DNA from: Adiantum capillus-veneris
Lineage: Eukaryota > Streptophyta > Polypodiopsida > Polypodiales > Pteridaceae
Assembly (NCBI GenBank): GCA_014529385.2
Contig: CM043944.1
Span: forward strand, 171,369,240-171,433,239
Reading direction: 5' to 3'
DNA: 64,000 nucleotides
Shown here piece by piece: positions 22,567-34,565 of the stretch (position 1 is its first letter; each line of letters starts with the position of its first letter). Below the pieces are notes generated by a model, which saw only the letters and a list, made by a program, of their open reading frames with translations, was not told the DNA's origin and made no database searches. The translations under genes and the position numbers were made by a program.

Positions 22567-23560
22567 ACATACACACGCATATAAACAAACAAACAAACAA
22601 ACTTGCACACAAGGTTAACTTGGAAATCGGTTTTTATAACAATGCTCATCTAGCCTATCCACGTGTTAGTCACTTTTATTATAGAAGCATAAGGCTATGA
22701 GAACCTTGTCTAGTCTCTTTTGTGATTAGCTATATTCAAAATTTCACAAGCATCCCCCTTGCATATATTTTTTTGGCCAAATTCATGACGGCATAAACGT
22801 AATGTCAAGAGAACATAATTCTTAAGAATTTCTCCTTGGCTTAAAACAAAGAACTTTGATACGTCAAGGAGATCAAAAATCAAGCTTACTTAAAGAAGTC
22901 TTCCTTATGGTAGAATCAACGAAAGAGATGATGATTCATAGCAAGTAGAAACATAAGGGTACCTTGTGCAAGAAAATTGTGTTTAAAGAGGAAGCGCTTG
23001 AAGCAAATTTAGATTCCAATGTAGCAAAAAAGTCTTGTATGCCCTATATGGTGAAGTGGAGAAGCCTGAGCAAGCTTGTAACAATGGAGAGAACATCAAA
23101 AACTCATGATGGGGCACTTGCTTGCCTTGTGTGCTAGAAAGAAATGGTCTGAGAACAATGGCTATAAACCAAATGTTTACTTCTAGCTATCCGCTGATAG
23201 CTGTTGAGCTACAAGAAATTGATGACACAAGCTTGGCAATGTTTGGTCATAAAGAGCTCCAAAATGCCTGAAAGCAGCACTTCAAATGCTCAAGTCCAAG
23301 TTTGGGTTAGAAAAGCTTTTGTCATATTCTTTCAGTGTTACTTCAGCATAGCCAGTCGGACAACACGGAAGGACCCTTTGCTTCATGAGTAGGATTTCCC
23401 TCTTGATAAGTGGGGGAGGCAAAGTCGTCATGTGATAGCCTTTGGTGGGCTCATCATACTTGATATATACAATGTTTGTTGAATGTAAAACCTGATATTA
23501 TGACCCCTATGTACTCTTTCACCATCTCATCAATCTCTGCATAAATCTTCTCTCACGTCT
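22282..23560. other. Unrecognised interval with GA/CT microsatellites
   Basis: It contains (GA)n/(GGGA)n at about 22,373-22,405, (CT)n at about 22,535-22,564 and (AAAC)n at about 22,585-22,602. No gene or transposon end was recognised in the rest. Confidence 0.55.
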
Positions 23561-23569
23561 TGCTCTTAT

Positions 23570-24184
23570 CCGAGATTTTCTATTTTGCAGAGAGCTCCGT
23601 AATGATGTCTTTTTGAACAATGGAATTGCCACCATGTCAAGTTGTAAAGGAGGTATGGTTGTGTCTATGGGCATTCAAAAGAGACTCTTTGAATTTAGGT
23701 AGCACCCACATCTCTTTCGCCACCTCAGTTTTGCTATCTCATCTTATGATGTTGACTCTTTCTCATTAGCCACTTGCTCCTTCTTTTGCAACTACTGAGC
23801 CAAATTTGTGATCGTTTATTGTATGGTTTGTACTTGTTCATGAAGGGCCTTTACTTCTTCCTCATATAGTTTACTAGTGGATGACCTTGCTTCTTCTTGA
23901 GCTCCTTGAACATTCACAGACATATCACTGGGCTAGCAAATCATCAACCAATCTTATTGGTTAGGTGCATTTGGTAAATCATGTATCTTACCGAGAGCAT
24001 AATAAGCTATCCTCGTGAAGGCTCCTCCACCATTCATGTACAATGTAGATCCGGCCTTCTTAGATCTAGCATATGTAATTGGATTATGCAATATTATTTC
24101 TAAAAAATCACATAAGTAAGACACATTTCTCCTCGCTTTTTTAGTCATAGCATGTGCAACCTTGCTATGTGGCATTGTATACAT
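23570..24184 (-). pseudogene. Unrecognised coding remnant with coiled-coil-like tail
   Basis: The frame at 24,184-23,954 reads MYTMPHSKVAHAMTKKARRN and later NGGGAFTRIAYYALGKIHDL. After a stop and a shift, a second piece reads ALHEQVQTIQ...TITNLAQ...LQKKEQVANEKEST, with the heptad-like charged and Gln pattern of a coiled coil. Plant transposase-associated proteins often end this way, but I do not recognise the family. It may be a fragment of a DNA transposon or of an unknown gene. Confidence 0.3.
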
Positions 24185-25872
24185 CTCAAGCTTTCCAAGA
24201 GCAAAGTGTTGTGAGTAGAGGTAGAGACTTAACTCGGTCTCCTTCTAGATGTCTTTGAATGTGCACTCTCGTCTCCTTAAAGAAAAACCATGGTTCACTT
24301 CTTCGCTAATATGTACTCGTCCCTTCTAGTGCAAAATGGAGCAAAGCACTTACATATGGCGTCCATTTGTCTAGAAATTGTCTATAATCATTGGTTGGTG
24401 GACTAGAAACAACCCAAGCTGGTCAAAATGGTCAAAAGACTAAGTCAAATTAGGAAAAGTTTGAGGTCAATCTTTTGCCCTATAAGAAATGGTAGAGAGA
24501 AAATGCTTTTTATTTCAAAAAGTGTAGAGAAAAAAATTGAAATCCCAAAATTTGAACAGAATCTCCACCTTTTTACCATTTGCACAGGATATCTCTTTTC
24601 AAGACCCCACATGAAGTGTCACTTTGAAATTTCTTGGAAATGGGTCTCTTTCTACTAAGGACAAATACTTCTCCTTCCCAATGCAATTGGTTCTTCCTTT
24701 TTGTTCAAAATTCAAATTTTCATTGTTCAACCTCACATCATCCTTGTCTGATAGGCACCTTCCTCTTCACCATATTCATTCGTATCATCTTATTCCCCAT
24801 ATCCAAGCTTGACCTTGCTATTGTAACTAAAAATCTTGCTAGAAGATGTCTCTTTCAACTTCATGATGATTTAAAAGATGAATATGCATTCCTTCAGGAA
24901 AAAAAAAAGGTTTGTTGAGCCCCTCCTTTTGCCATTCAAGAAATAAGATCATAGGGAAAAAAGAACATTGACTTATAGACAGGTGTTGGAGGTCGAACAT
25001 TTTGCTTGACACCGAGTATGAAAGTCTTTTGTTGGCAGTGAGAGTTGACAGTATATGCCCAGATTCTATCTTTTGAGTTGGGTTTTATGCATTTTATGAG
25101 TCATGTGGGTTGATTTTTCACTCCCCAAAAAAAGGAGACTTTGTCGAATTTTTTTTTGCGAGTCCATTTATGTGTTTCATGCATCTTTGAGCACTCTTTT
25201 GGCTTGAGATTTAGTTCTCGTTACAAAGGGGATTCTGTCAAAATCTTGCTAGGTTTTCTCGCCATACATTTTGGCTTCATTTACATAGTGATCAGGTCTT
25301 ACAAACATAGCATCTTATGCTGACAAGGACATTTACAATATTAGAAAGCTTCTATTCTCTGCAACACCTGCAAACTTTCTAGAGAGCTCATTTTTTAGCA
25401 AGAGAGAGTACACCCCCAACTTCGAGTAGCCATTTCTCTCTCATCTTTTATCTGTTTTTAGCCTATGGATACTCTACGGGCATCTACTCGAGACGAGCTA
25501 CATCATTATGTCCTTGGTTTCACCTAATTTGAAGTGTGCTTCATGCTAAAAGGGTTCTTCATAAATCTTTATAGGTGCTTATCACAGGTGGTTTTGGTTG
25601 TGTAATAGTTCTTGTTTTCTACGGTGTGACTCGTGCAAGGCTATATAGGCACTCGTTTTCCTTGTCATTTGCACAGTAATATTGTTTTGGTGCCCCAACT
25701 CGAGGATCAAGTGCTCATGTGCTCCAATTCTAGTGAATTATGTCTATTCTATAGGCAGAGAATGTAAAGGGGATGTGGGTCCTTATGGACAACCACCTAT
25801 GTATGTGCAAATTGTGGACAACACTTAAGTTGGTCGTGTAATTGGATTGCAACCTTTGGAGAATCGTAACGT
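24185..25872. other. Interval without recognised gene, target of the copia insertion
   Basis: Short unrelated open frames only. The right end is the insertion site (TTTGT) of the copia element. Confidence 0.55.
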
Positions 25873-25877
25873 TTTGT

Positions 25878-26069
25878 TGTTGGGGTATAAAGCCCAATGT
25901 GGTCGCCCAGGTAAGTTGGCGGGCCGCCAGGTATGTACACATATTCTTTTGTAAAAACCTAATAAGAACTCACTATGCTCTACACATTACAGTAGAGAGA
26001 GTTCACCATATCGTCGTGCTCTTCTTCTCGCACTCTCTCTCGCGTCGCACTTCCGCTCGTTCTCCTTCA
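25878..26069 (+). repeat. 5' LTR of the copia element
   Basis: 192 bp, TG...CA. It differs from the 3' LTR by five single-base substitutions and no indels. Confidence 0.95.
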
Positions 26070-26071
26070 AC

Positions 26072-26083
26072 TGGTATCAGAGT
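26072..26083 (+). other. Primer-binding site of the copia element
   Basis: TGGTATCAGAGT begins two bases after the LTR and matches the initiator-Met tRNA 3' end at 11 of 12 positions. Confidence 0.85.
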
Positions 26084-27168
26084 TCAGATCGAGGCTCGGG
26101 GCAGCACTGTAGGAGGCTAGAGTCACCACCTCAGATTGGAGTGAAATTCGACAGGCAAAGATACGGCCCCAAATCTTGTGGGAAAGGCCGCAGGGCTTGG
26201 TGTGCTCAGAATTTCATTCTGAGGTCATGTCGGTCACCGTTCGGCTTCGACAAAGTTCTGCGCAAGCCATTTTCGACTACGTGGTCTCAACGGGTGCAGA
26301 TCGGACTCTGCAAATTTGGGGTTTTCGGCCTACGACTGCAGGTGTTGAGGATATAGACACTCCCAAAGTGTTGATTTGTGGTTGTCTACACATCGAAGGA
26401 CGACTCACAGTTCTTGGAGGCGTGTCACATACGACACGGGCGCATCTACACACAGACTGTAGGCGACATCCACTAGTTCATCAGGTAGCTTGTGTTTGCT
26501 GCTTGATATTCCAGATTTCATCCTGACATTGCAGGTACTTCCACATGGGATGTATTGTCAGAGATGATGTATGTCTGTTGAGGGTTTGCTGGCTGTGAGT
26601 CACGCAGCAAACAACCGTCGCAGTGGTTACAGCATACAGTGGGAAATTTGTGGATGTATGACTTTGTGGGAAGTCTATGTACTGTCAGATTTACTGCAGC
26701 CTTTGTTGAGGGTCGAGTGAGGTTTTATTGAGCTGGGGGATTCTCGAATGTTGAGATCCTTTCGGTGATACAGGTCTTGGAGCGATCCCTCGAGCACCCT
26801 TAGATAGGCAACTAGGATGTATTGACTGTGAGTTAGACAGTTGGGATTGCATCTTTGCTTTACTGCCGTTGAGGCATTGTCGCAGTCTATGCTTATAGGG
26901 CAGTGACAGGACAGTCAGAGACAGTACAAGTGCAGGATAGGTTTACCCATAGCTTACAGTGTTAGAGAGACAGTGGTTTTTTTTAGCTGTTTTTTGGTCT
27001 GTTTTTAGTACACGAGAGCCATTTTACAAAGGAGACTCTGCCAAAATTTCTGCAGAATCTGAAGCTTTCTTGGTTCATTTGACAGGTTGATATTGGTTCA
27101 GAGGTCAGTTTACAGGGGAAACTCTGCCGAATTTTTCCCATGAAAGTAAACTATTGTGAAGCATAGCT
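26084..27168 (+). other. Untranslated leader of the copia element
   Basis: 1.08 kb between the primer-binding site and the gag start. It holds short upstream frames only. Two similar purine-rich stretches (AAAGGAGACTCTGCCAAAAT at about 27,038 and AGGGGAAACTCTGCCGAATT at about 27,114) may be repeated leader elements. Confidence 0.7.
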
Positions 27169-30100
27169 ATGGCTGGATCACAGGACACTGCTCTTTACAA
27201 TATCAAGAAGCTGGATGGAACCAATTTCCCATTGTGGAAGAAGCAGATTTGGCACTTGTTGGTACAAAAGAAGCAGATAAAACCTATAAAGCTCAAAGGG
27301 ATAAAACCAGAAGATATGGACAAAGATGAATGGAGCGAAATGGATGAATTGGCACTTTCTACCATTATGCTGACTTTGGCAGAAAGCGTTTACTTCAATG
27401 TAGCAGACGAGATGTCGGCTTATCAAGCATGGTTAAAGCTGAGTGATCTTTATGAGAAGCAGAGTGCAGCTTCACAGGTATACTGGCTTAAGAAGCTTGT
27501 TGACTTGAAGATGAAAGAAGGGACACCTATGTCCAATCATCTGAATGAATTCAACACAATCTATAGTCAATTGTCAGCTCAAGGTGTCAAGTTTGATGAA
27601 CCTGTTAGAGCTATGTTCCCGTTGATCACATTGCCGGAAAGTTGGGACACTTTTCGCACAGCTTTGAGTAATTCTGCACCTCCAGATGGTTTGAACATTG
27701 CAGGTGTAGAAGTAAGTCTGCTTACTGAAGAAACCAATAGAAAGACAATGGACAAAGGCAAAGGAACAGCCTTTGTTGTCAGGGGAAGGACCAAAGAAAA
27801 GTACAAAGGTGGAAAGAGGAATCAGTCTCGTAGCAAGTCCCGCAGTGCTAAAGGACAGAGTGGCATAGAATGCTACCATTGTGGCAAGAAGGGTCACATG
27901 AAAAGAGACTGCAGAGAATGGAAAGCAGAAAAAGGCAAAGAGAAAACTAAAGACCATGGTGAGAAGAACAAGTCCTCAGTGAAGATTCAAGAAATAAATG
28001 TGACAAACATTGTTGCAGAGGATGACAGTCTAGTGTCAGGAGACATCTACTTCTTGAAGAATACAATGGACTCAACTCTTCTTACAGCATCTGATGGAAA
28101 TGCACTGAGTGACTGGATTATAGACTCAGGGGCATCACTTCATGTGTCTCCAAACAAGGAGTGGTTTACCTCTTATGTGACCACTAAAGATCATGTTCGG
28201 CTAGGCAACGGGCAGACATGTGAGATCTTAGGTGTTGGAGATGTTCAATTGAAGTTTCAGAATGGCTCATCTTTCACGCTGAAGAATGTGAGACATGTTC
28301 CCGCAATTACAAAGAGCTTGATCAGCACAGGTTTACTTGATGATGCTGGCTACGTCACCACTTTTGGACAGAACATGTGGAAGATATCCAAGGGTTCTAT
28401 GACAGTAGCACATGGAGTAAAGTCTGGAGGACTTTACATGATTTATGTATCAAATGTCTCTAAAAATGTAATCAATGTAACCGAGCAGCCGAACGTTTCT
28501 TTGTGGCATAGCCGGTTAGGACATATGTCCAAGAAGGGAATGGAAATCTTGTCTCGTTCTGGTTATTTGCCTGGCTTTTCATTTAATGATTTTGAATTCT
28601 GTGAACATTGTCTGTATGGTAAGCAAACACAGCAGCCACATAAGCATAGAAGCAGTAGAAGAGATACACAGTTGGCACTTGTTCATAGTGATTTGTGTGG
28701 ACCTATGCCTAACCTATCTCTAGGGGGAGCTTCTTACTTTATGACATTTATAGATGATTACTCGAGGAAAGTATGGGTTTACTTTCTCAAGCACAAGGAT
28801 GAAGCGTTTAGTGTTTTCAAAACGTTTGTGACACTTGTGGAGAATCAGAGTGGCAAGAAGCTTAAATGCTTACGCACTGACAATGGTGGAGAGTATGTTT
28901 CAAAGGCCTTTCAGGACTTTTGTGAGTCAAAAGGTATAAAACGTGAACTTACTGCTCCTTACAATCCTCCTCAAAATGGTGTTGCTGAGAGGATGAATAG
29001 GACCATACAAGAGAAGGTCAGAAGTATGTTGTCTAATGCACAGCTGCCAAATGGGTTTTGGGCTGAAGCTGTATCAACAGCTGTTCATCTTGTAAATAGA
29101 TCTCCTAGCAAGGTTTTGCAGAAGGATTCAGTGCCAGAGATGGTATGGTCAGGCAAAATGCCCTCATACAAGCATCTCAGAGTCTTTGGCTGTGAGGCAT
29201 ATACTCACGTTCCAAAGGAATTTAGGAACAAACTTGAGCCAAAGAGTAGAAAGTGCATCTTTCTAGGCTATGGTAATTCTGGTGAGATGGGGTACAGACT
29301 TTGGGATCCCGAATCCAGAAAGGTTGTCCGCAGCAATGATGTTCACTTTAATGAATCCAAATATCATTCTAAACCAGAGAGGGTTGAGGAGATTAGAAGA
29401 GTTGTCTTCCAAGAAGATGGACCTGCACGTGCAAGACAAAATGTCAGGGCTCAAGAGGAGCAAGGACAGGATAGAGTGGAACCACAGGTTGTGGCTGAGC
29501 CTGAGCCACCTATTGTGCGTAGATCTGGACGTGTCACGCGACCTCCTGATAGGTTTGTTCCATCTATGAACTATGTCATGTTGACTGATTGCAATGAGCC
29601 TTCATGTTACAAGGAAGCAGTGCAAATGAAGGACTCCGGGAATTGGCAATTGGCCATGCAGTCAGAGATGACAGCTCTGCATAAAAACAAGACATGGAAG
29701 CTAGTTAAATTACCACAGGGAAAAAAGGCTCTACCTTGTAAATGGGTTTACAGGTATAAGATCACCGCTCATGATAGTCAGCCAAAGTACAAAGCAAGGC
29801 TTGTTGCCAAGGGCTTTAAGCAAGAACAAGGCATTGACTTTGATGAAGTCTTCTCTCCGGTGGTCAAGATGACTACATTGAGATGCTTTCTTGCATTGGT
29901 TGCCATATTAGATTTGGTGTTGCACCAAATGGATGTCAAGACAGCGTTCTTGCATGGTGATTTAGATGTGGAAATTTACATGCAGCAGCCAGAAGGGTTT
30001 GTTGAGAAAGGCAAGGAAGATTGGGTATGCCAGTTGTTAAAGAGTCTTTATGGCTTAAAACAATCACCGAGGGCATGGTACCATAAATTCCACAAGTTTA

Positions 30101-31149
30101 TGCTTTCTCAAGGCTACAAACGTAGTGAGTTCGATCACTGTCTATATACAAAGAAGGCTAAGGATGGTAGTTGGCTGATCCTTATTTTGTATGTGGATGA
30201 CATGTTGATTGTTGGCAAGCACTTGGAAGAAATTTTAGCTTTGAAGTCAAAGATGGCAAAATCGTTTGACATGAAAGACATGGGTGAGGCAAGTCATATA
30301 CTGGGTATGCGCATTGAGAGAGACAGATCAAAGAAGTTGATTTGGTTATCTCAAACAGAGTATATTGACAAGGTTTTGCAACGTTTCAATATGGAGAAGG
30401 GAAAGGCACTGAGTGTTCCATTTCCACCATATGTGAAACTTAGCAAACAAGATTGTCCTGTGTCTGAGGAAGAACAGACTGAAATGGATAAGATTCCATA
30501 TGCGTCTGCAGTGGGTAGTTTGATGTATGCAATGATTGCTACTCGCCCAGACATTGCATTTGCAGTGGGAGTAGTTAGTAGATACATGTCAAACCCAGGC
30601 AAGAAACATTGGGCGGCAGTGAAAGGAATATTGAGATACCTGAAAGCTACAAAGAGTATGCGTATATGCTATGGGAGTTAGGAGCTAATTGTAAAGGGTT
30701 TTACAGACTCAGATTATGCAGGTGACTTAGACAACCGAAGGTCTACGTCAGGGTATGTCTTTACATTGGCTGGTGGAGCAGTATCATGGCGTTCTAGATT
30801 ACAAGATTGTGTTACTCAGTCTACTACAGAGGCTGAATATGTTGCAGCATCAGAGGCATGCAAAGAATCAATTTGGCTTAATCGACTAGTAACAGATTTG
30901 GGAATCAAAGAAGAGATGCCTGTGTTATATTGTGATAGTCAAAGTGCTATACAATTGGCTCGCAATCCAGTTTATCACTCAAAGGCAAAGCATGTGGATG
31001 TGAAGTATCATTTCATCAGGGAAATGCTCGAGGATAAGCAACTTCAGCTTGTCAAAGTTCACACCACAGAAAATCCTGCTGATCTACTTACAAAAGGACT
31101 TCCCTCAGAGAGCTTTGCGCATTTTCGCAAGCAGATAGGTGTAGGGTAG
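27169..31149 (+). CDS. Copia gag-pol polyprotein with one in-frame TAG (1,326 codons)
   Basis: The start ATG sits in GCTATGG. Gag occupies about residues 1-230, followed by a zinc knuckle CYHCGKKGHMKRDC at 235-248. The protease has IIDSGAS with Asp319. A pre-integrase HxxxH motif (WHSRLGHM) starts at about 446. The integrase triad is D508, D571 and E607 (D-x35-E between the last two). RT has VFSPVVK, QMDVKTAFLHGDL with Asp922, and YVDD at 1008-1011. RNase H has TDSDYAGD, TEAEYVA and YCDSQSA. Domain order PR-IN-RT-RH defines copia. A TAG at 30,679-30,681 (codon 1171) cuts the product just before RNase H, while the same frame stays open to 31,149. The truncated product would lack RNase H, so autonomous movement is unlikely unless the stop is read through. 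Confidence 0.95.
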
Positions 31150-31225
31150 TACATCACTTCTCTACATCTCTTGTATATTAGCTTTTATAGTAGCTTCTCT
31201 CACACTTAAAGTACCACATTGGACT

Positions 31226-31238
31226 TTAAGTGGGAGGT
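31226..31238 (+). other. Polypurine tract of the copia element
   Basis: TTAAGTGGGAGGT lies immediately before the 3' LTR, the expected primer site for plus-strand synthesis. Confidence 0.75.
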
Positions 31239-31430
31239 TGTTGGGGTATAAAGCCCAATGTGGTCGCCCAAGTAAGTGGGCGGGCCGCCAGGTATGTACA
31301 CATATTCTTTTGTAAAAACCTAATAAGAACTCACTATGCTCTACACATTACAGTAGAGCGAGTTCACCATATCGGCGTGCTCTTCTTCTCGCACTCTCTC
31401 TCGCGTCGCACTTCCGCTCGTACTCCTTCA
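31239..31430 (+). repeat. 3' LTR of the copia element
   Basis: 192 bp, the partner of 25,878-26,069, followed by the second TTTGT. Confidence 0.95.
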
Positions 31431-31549
31431 TTTGTGAAGCCAAGCACTGGAGACCGGGTTACCCAGTATGAGATGGATTAGATATTGGAGAGATCCATCA
31501 ACATCCCTTGAACTTACGACGTCACATGTAAGTGTTTTTGTGGCAATCG

Positions 31550-32460
31550 AACATGGCAGACAAGTTTTCACAGTTTCATGGATTGCCTAATGAGATTGCA
31601 CGGACTTTTATTGAGAAACTGGAAGTCAATTGCTTACTGTGAAATATATAAGATCCAGCTATATTATTGCGGTTGCTGCAAATACAATTTACAGGATGAG
31701 GCAAAAGTTTGGTTACAAAATTATGAAGAGGTAGTGTAGACACAAACTCCAGGGGTGGTTTTGGATTACAATCATGTGAAGCAAGCTTTTTTTGGCACAT
31801 TATAGATCCATTGAAGTACGTAATGAAGTTTGACATGAAATTCAAGGGTACACTCAGAAGGCTAATCAAAGTGTTGATGATTTTGTCATGCAGTTCACCC
31901 GTTTATGGGATAAATGGGCCCGAGCTTTGGGAAATGAAATCCCTCCAGCCATGTTAAAAAAGGACCGTTTTGTGGCAAACTTAAGAAAAGTTTGAAGTTC
32001 AAAGTTGAGCTGAAAAGGCCCGCTACCTTCGAGGAAGCAGTCACTATCACCAGGGAGAAAGAATGGAAAGCTCGAAGAATCGATGAGTATGGGAAAGTCG
32101 TCCATGAACAAGGTAATGGTGGCCAAAATGAGAAAAATCAGGCAAAGGCTGAAGCCCAACCTGCTCAAAGGGTTGCAAACACTGAATAGTTAAAGTGAAA
32201 TATGCAAGACATGATGACCATGATGCAAGAATTGCGACTCAGTGTTCTTGGAGGTGGTAGTGGTCGTGGTGGTCGTGATCGTGGTAGAGGAATGGCCCAG
32301 CCATATGAAGCTCGGCCTAATGCTAATGTGGGTTGAACAAGGTGTCTTTGAGCCGCAAAGGAGGTTCATCCCTACCTGTTATAATTGTGGTGAACTTGGT
32401 CATATCAACACTTATTGTCCAAAGCCAACAAGGATGGGAGGTGATATGTTTCCTCTATCT
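31550..32460 (+). pseudogene. Gypsy gag (plus strand)
   Basis: The pieces start MADKFSQFHGLPNEIARTFIEKL, a gag beginning. QDEAKVWLQNYEEV, KRPATFEEAVTITREKEWKA and a Gly/Arg-rich linker follow, and the zinc knuckle CYNCGELGHINTYC lies at about 32,378-32,420. Frameshifts and stops break the capsid part. It is the first part of a plus-strand gypsy element continuing to 34,205. Confidence 0.75.
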
Positions 32461-32475
32461 TAGTAGATTCCTATC

Positions 32476-33478
32476 ATGGCTAATGATTATGTAGTGGATA
32501 TGTGGGGAGATCAAGGTGTTGAACAAGAAAATCAGGCATCAATCTCTGGTGGTCATGTGGGTATTGTGTGGGTTGAAAAGAAAGAAGAAGATATGATGCC
32601 CATAGGCAAAAGAGAGGGGGAAGGCTATGTCGCTCCAAGTCCCAGTAAGAAGAAAGGGAAAGAGAAAGAGGGTGAAGATGCAAAGTTAAGAGGGAGAGAA
32701 AACCTCGTAGACGGTTTGAAGTAGCATATTTGCTTTGGGAGAAGGCCAAACAACTTATAGTTTACAGGAAGACCTGATTGGGAGGAAAGTAGATTGTACT
32801 TTTGGACAGCTGATGAATATGGTGTCCAAAAATAAGAGGCAGTGGAAGTCATTAGCGAATCCAGAGAAAGAGCCAAAGCATGGACAAGTCAGAGTGTTGA
32901 CTATGGGAGAGTTACCCGACATTTGTCCTGTGGTGAACAGTTGGCACAAAGGTGTGGGCATGGGAGAGACATACATTGATGGAGGTGCTCAAGTTTTTGT
33001 GATCACAAAGTCATGTGTCGAGAGACTGGGTCTCATTACATGCGGAAGCTCTGGGTTCATGATTCCACTAGCAAACCATGACAAAGTGAAGTGTTTGGGG
33101 TTGATTAAGAATTTAAAAGTTGAAGTCTTTAACGTGAAAGTTATAGTAAAATTTCATGTTATGCTAGCTGGCTTGGAAGCTTTTCCTCTCATTTTGGGGC
33201 GACCTTGGTTGAGAGCTGTTGGTGATGTGCAAGATTGGGGCAAGGGCACAATTTGTGTGTATGGCAAGAAGGGTGAAAAGAGGGGGTTTGATATGACTAC
33301 CAAGCAACCTTTGGCACTAGAAGATGTGAGCGAAAATAATGAATCCATTGTCACCAGTGAAGACAGTTTTGAAGATTCAGGAAGTAGCACTACTTCTAAT
33401 TCTAGTGATGAGGGTGAAGTGTCATTCTTGTTGTTGAACAAGGAGAAGAGAGAAATTGGTGAAGTATTGAAAGTGTGA
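32476..33478 (+). pseudogene. Gypsy gag-PR linker and aspartic protease
   Basis: A hydrophilic Lys/Glu-rich linker is followed by a frame at 32,735-33,478. It contains GETYIDGGAQVFVITKSCVERLGL, an active site with D-G-G-A, and FPLILGRPWLRAVGDVQDWG, the flap and second motif. The GRPWLR-x-DWG signature and the D-G-G active site also occur in the non-autonomous element at 2.6-3.2 kb, so the two derive from related gypsy lineages. The protease would process Gag-Pol. Confidence 0.75.
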
Positions 33479-33499
33479 AGGGATATAAATGCTTCAAGC

Positions 33500-34205
33500 C
33501 ATTTAGAACAACTTGAGGAGTTGATGCAGCGTAAACAAGAATTGGCAGTGAAGAAGGAGTTGATTCAAAACATATTTAGTACTGATTTGACTCAAGGAGA
33601 AAGAAGGGAGTACTTAACAATGTTGGACAGGTTTTCGAATCTTTTCATCACTTCATACCAAGAAATAAGGGGTTTTGTTGAAGATCATGTGAAGATTGAA
33701 GCAGTTGAAGGGGCAAAGCCAATAAGACAAAAATTAAGAAGGACGGGTAAGGAGCAAATGAATGTTTTAAAGGAATAAGTGGATAAAATTTTGGAGCAAG
33801 GTTCATTGTGCCAATTGATAATGTTGAATGGGTGAGCCTTGTAGTGGTCATTCCAAAGAAAGATGGGTGTTGGAGAGTTTGTGTTGATTATAAGCCATTA
33901 AATGCACCAACTTTTGGATGCTCTAGCTGTCTTTGAAAGATACAGTGCCTGTGATGGCTATTCAGGGTATTTCAAACTTATCCTTGCTCCTGAAGATCCG
34001 AAAAAGACTACTTTTATCACTCTATGGGGGTGTTTCTGCTTTTGTTACCTTCCTTTTGGGTTAACAAATAGACCTGGAGCTTTTGAAAGAAAAGTGGTTT
34101 GGGTCCTTACCCCGTTCCTTGGGAAGTTTGTCAAAGGGTTCATAGATGATTTTAGTGTATACAGTTCAAGGAAAGAGCATGTTCAGAAGCTTAAAATCTT
34201 TCATT
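33500..34205 (+). pseudogene. Gypsy reverse transcriptase, truncated after FIDD
   Basis: Broken frames give HVKIEAVEGAKPIRQKLRR, VVVIPKKDGCWRVCVDYKPLN, CDGYSGYFKLILAPEDPKKT, TFITLWGCFCFCYLPFGLTN and GFIDDFSVYSS, where FIDD is the catalytic Y/F-x-D-D. The sequence stops about 20 codons later at the junction with a minus-strand copia element near 34,205. RNase H and integrase are missing. Confidence 0.85.
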
Positions 34206-34565
34206 GAAAAATATTTGGATAGCTCCTCTTTTAGTTCTTTGATATTCTACATGTAAGAACTTGCTATTAGCATGTCATCAACATACAACATTAGGATGAT
34301 GAACTTTCCATCTCCCAAATTCTTCATGTAGGGGTAATGATCTGAGTTGCATCTTTTGAATCCATGATCTAGCATCCATCGATTGAACTTCAAGTACCAC
34401 TGTCTTGATGCTTGCTTTAGACCGTACAAGCTCTTCTTTAATCTGCAAACCATTTTCTCCTTACCCTTTACTTCATATCCCTTTGGTTGAAGCATGTAAA
34501 TTTCCTCCTCCAAGTCACCATGAGGGAACACTGTATTTACATCCATTTGCTCAACATTTAAGTCA
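34206..34565 (-). pseudogene. Copia reverse transcriptase, second half
   Basis: On the minus strand: VEQMDVNTVFPHGDLEEEIY, SLYGLKQASRQWYLKFNRWM and ILMLYVDDMLIASSYM, then a frameshifted LKEELSKYFSMK before the junction at about 34,205. The two catalytic Asp motifs (QMDV and YVDD) are retained. The first half of RT is at 36,152-36,320, across the inserted solo LTR. Confidence 0.85.

Larger units (their letters stand above)
25873..31435 (+). mobile_element. Near-complete Ty1/copia element, Tnt1-like, TSD TTTGT
   Basis: 192-bp LTRs at 25,878-26,069 and 31,239-31,430 both start TGTTGGGG and end CTCCTTCA. TTTGT lies on both sides (25,873-25,877 and 31,431-31,435). The primer-binding site, a leader of about 1.1 kb, one gag-pol frame and a polypurine tract occur in order. 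The two LTRs differ at five positions of 192, so the insertion is fairly young. One TAG in the frame is the only obvious lesion in the coding part. Confidence 0.95.
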
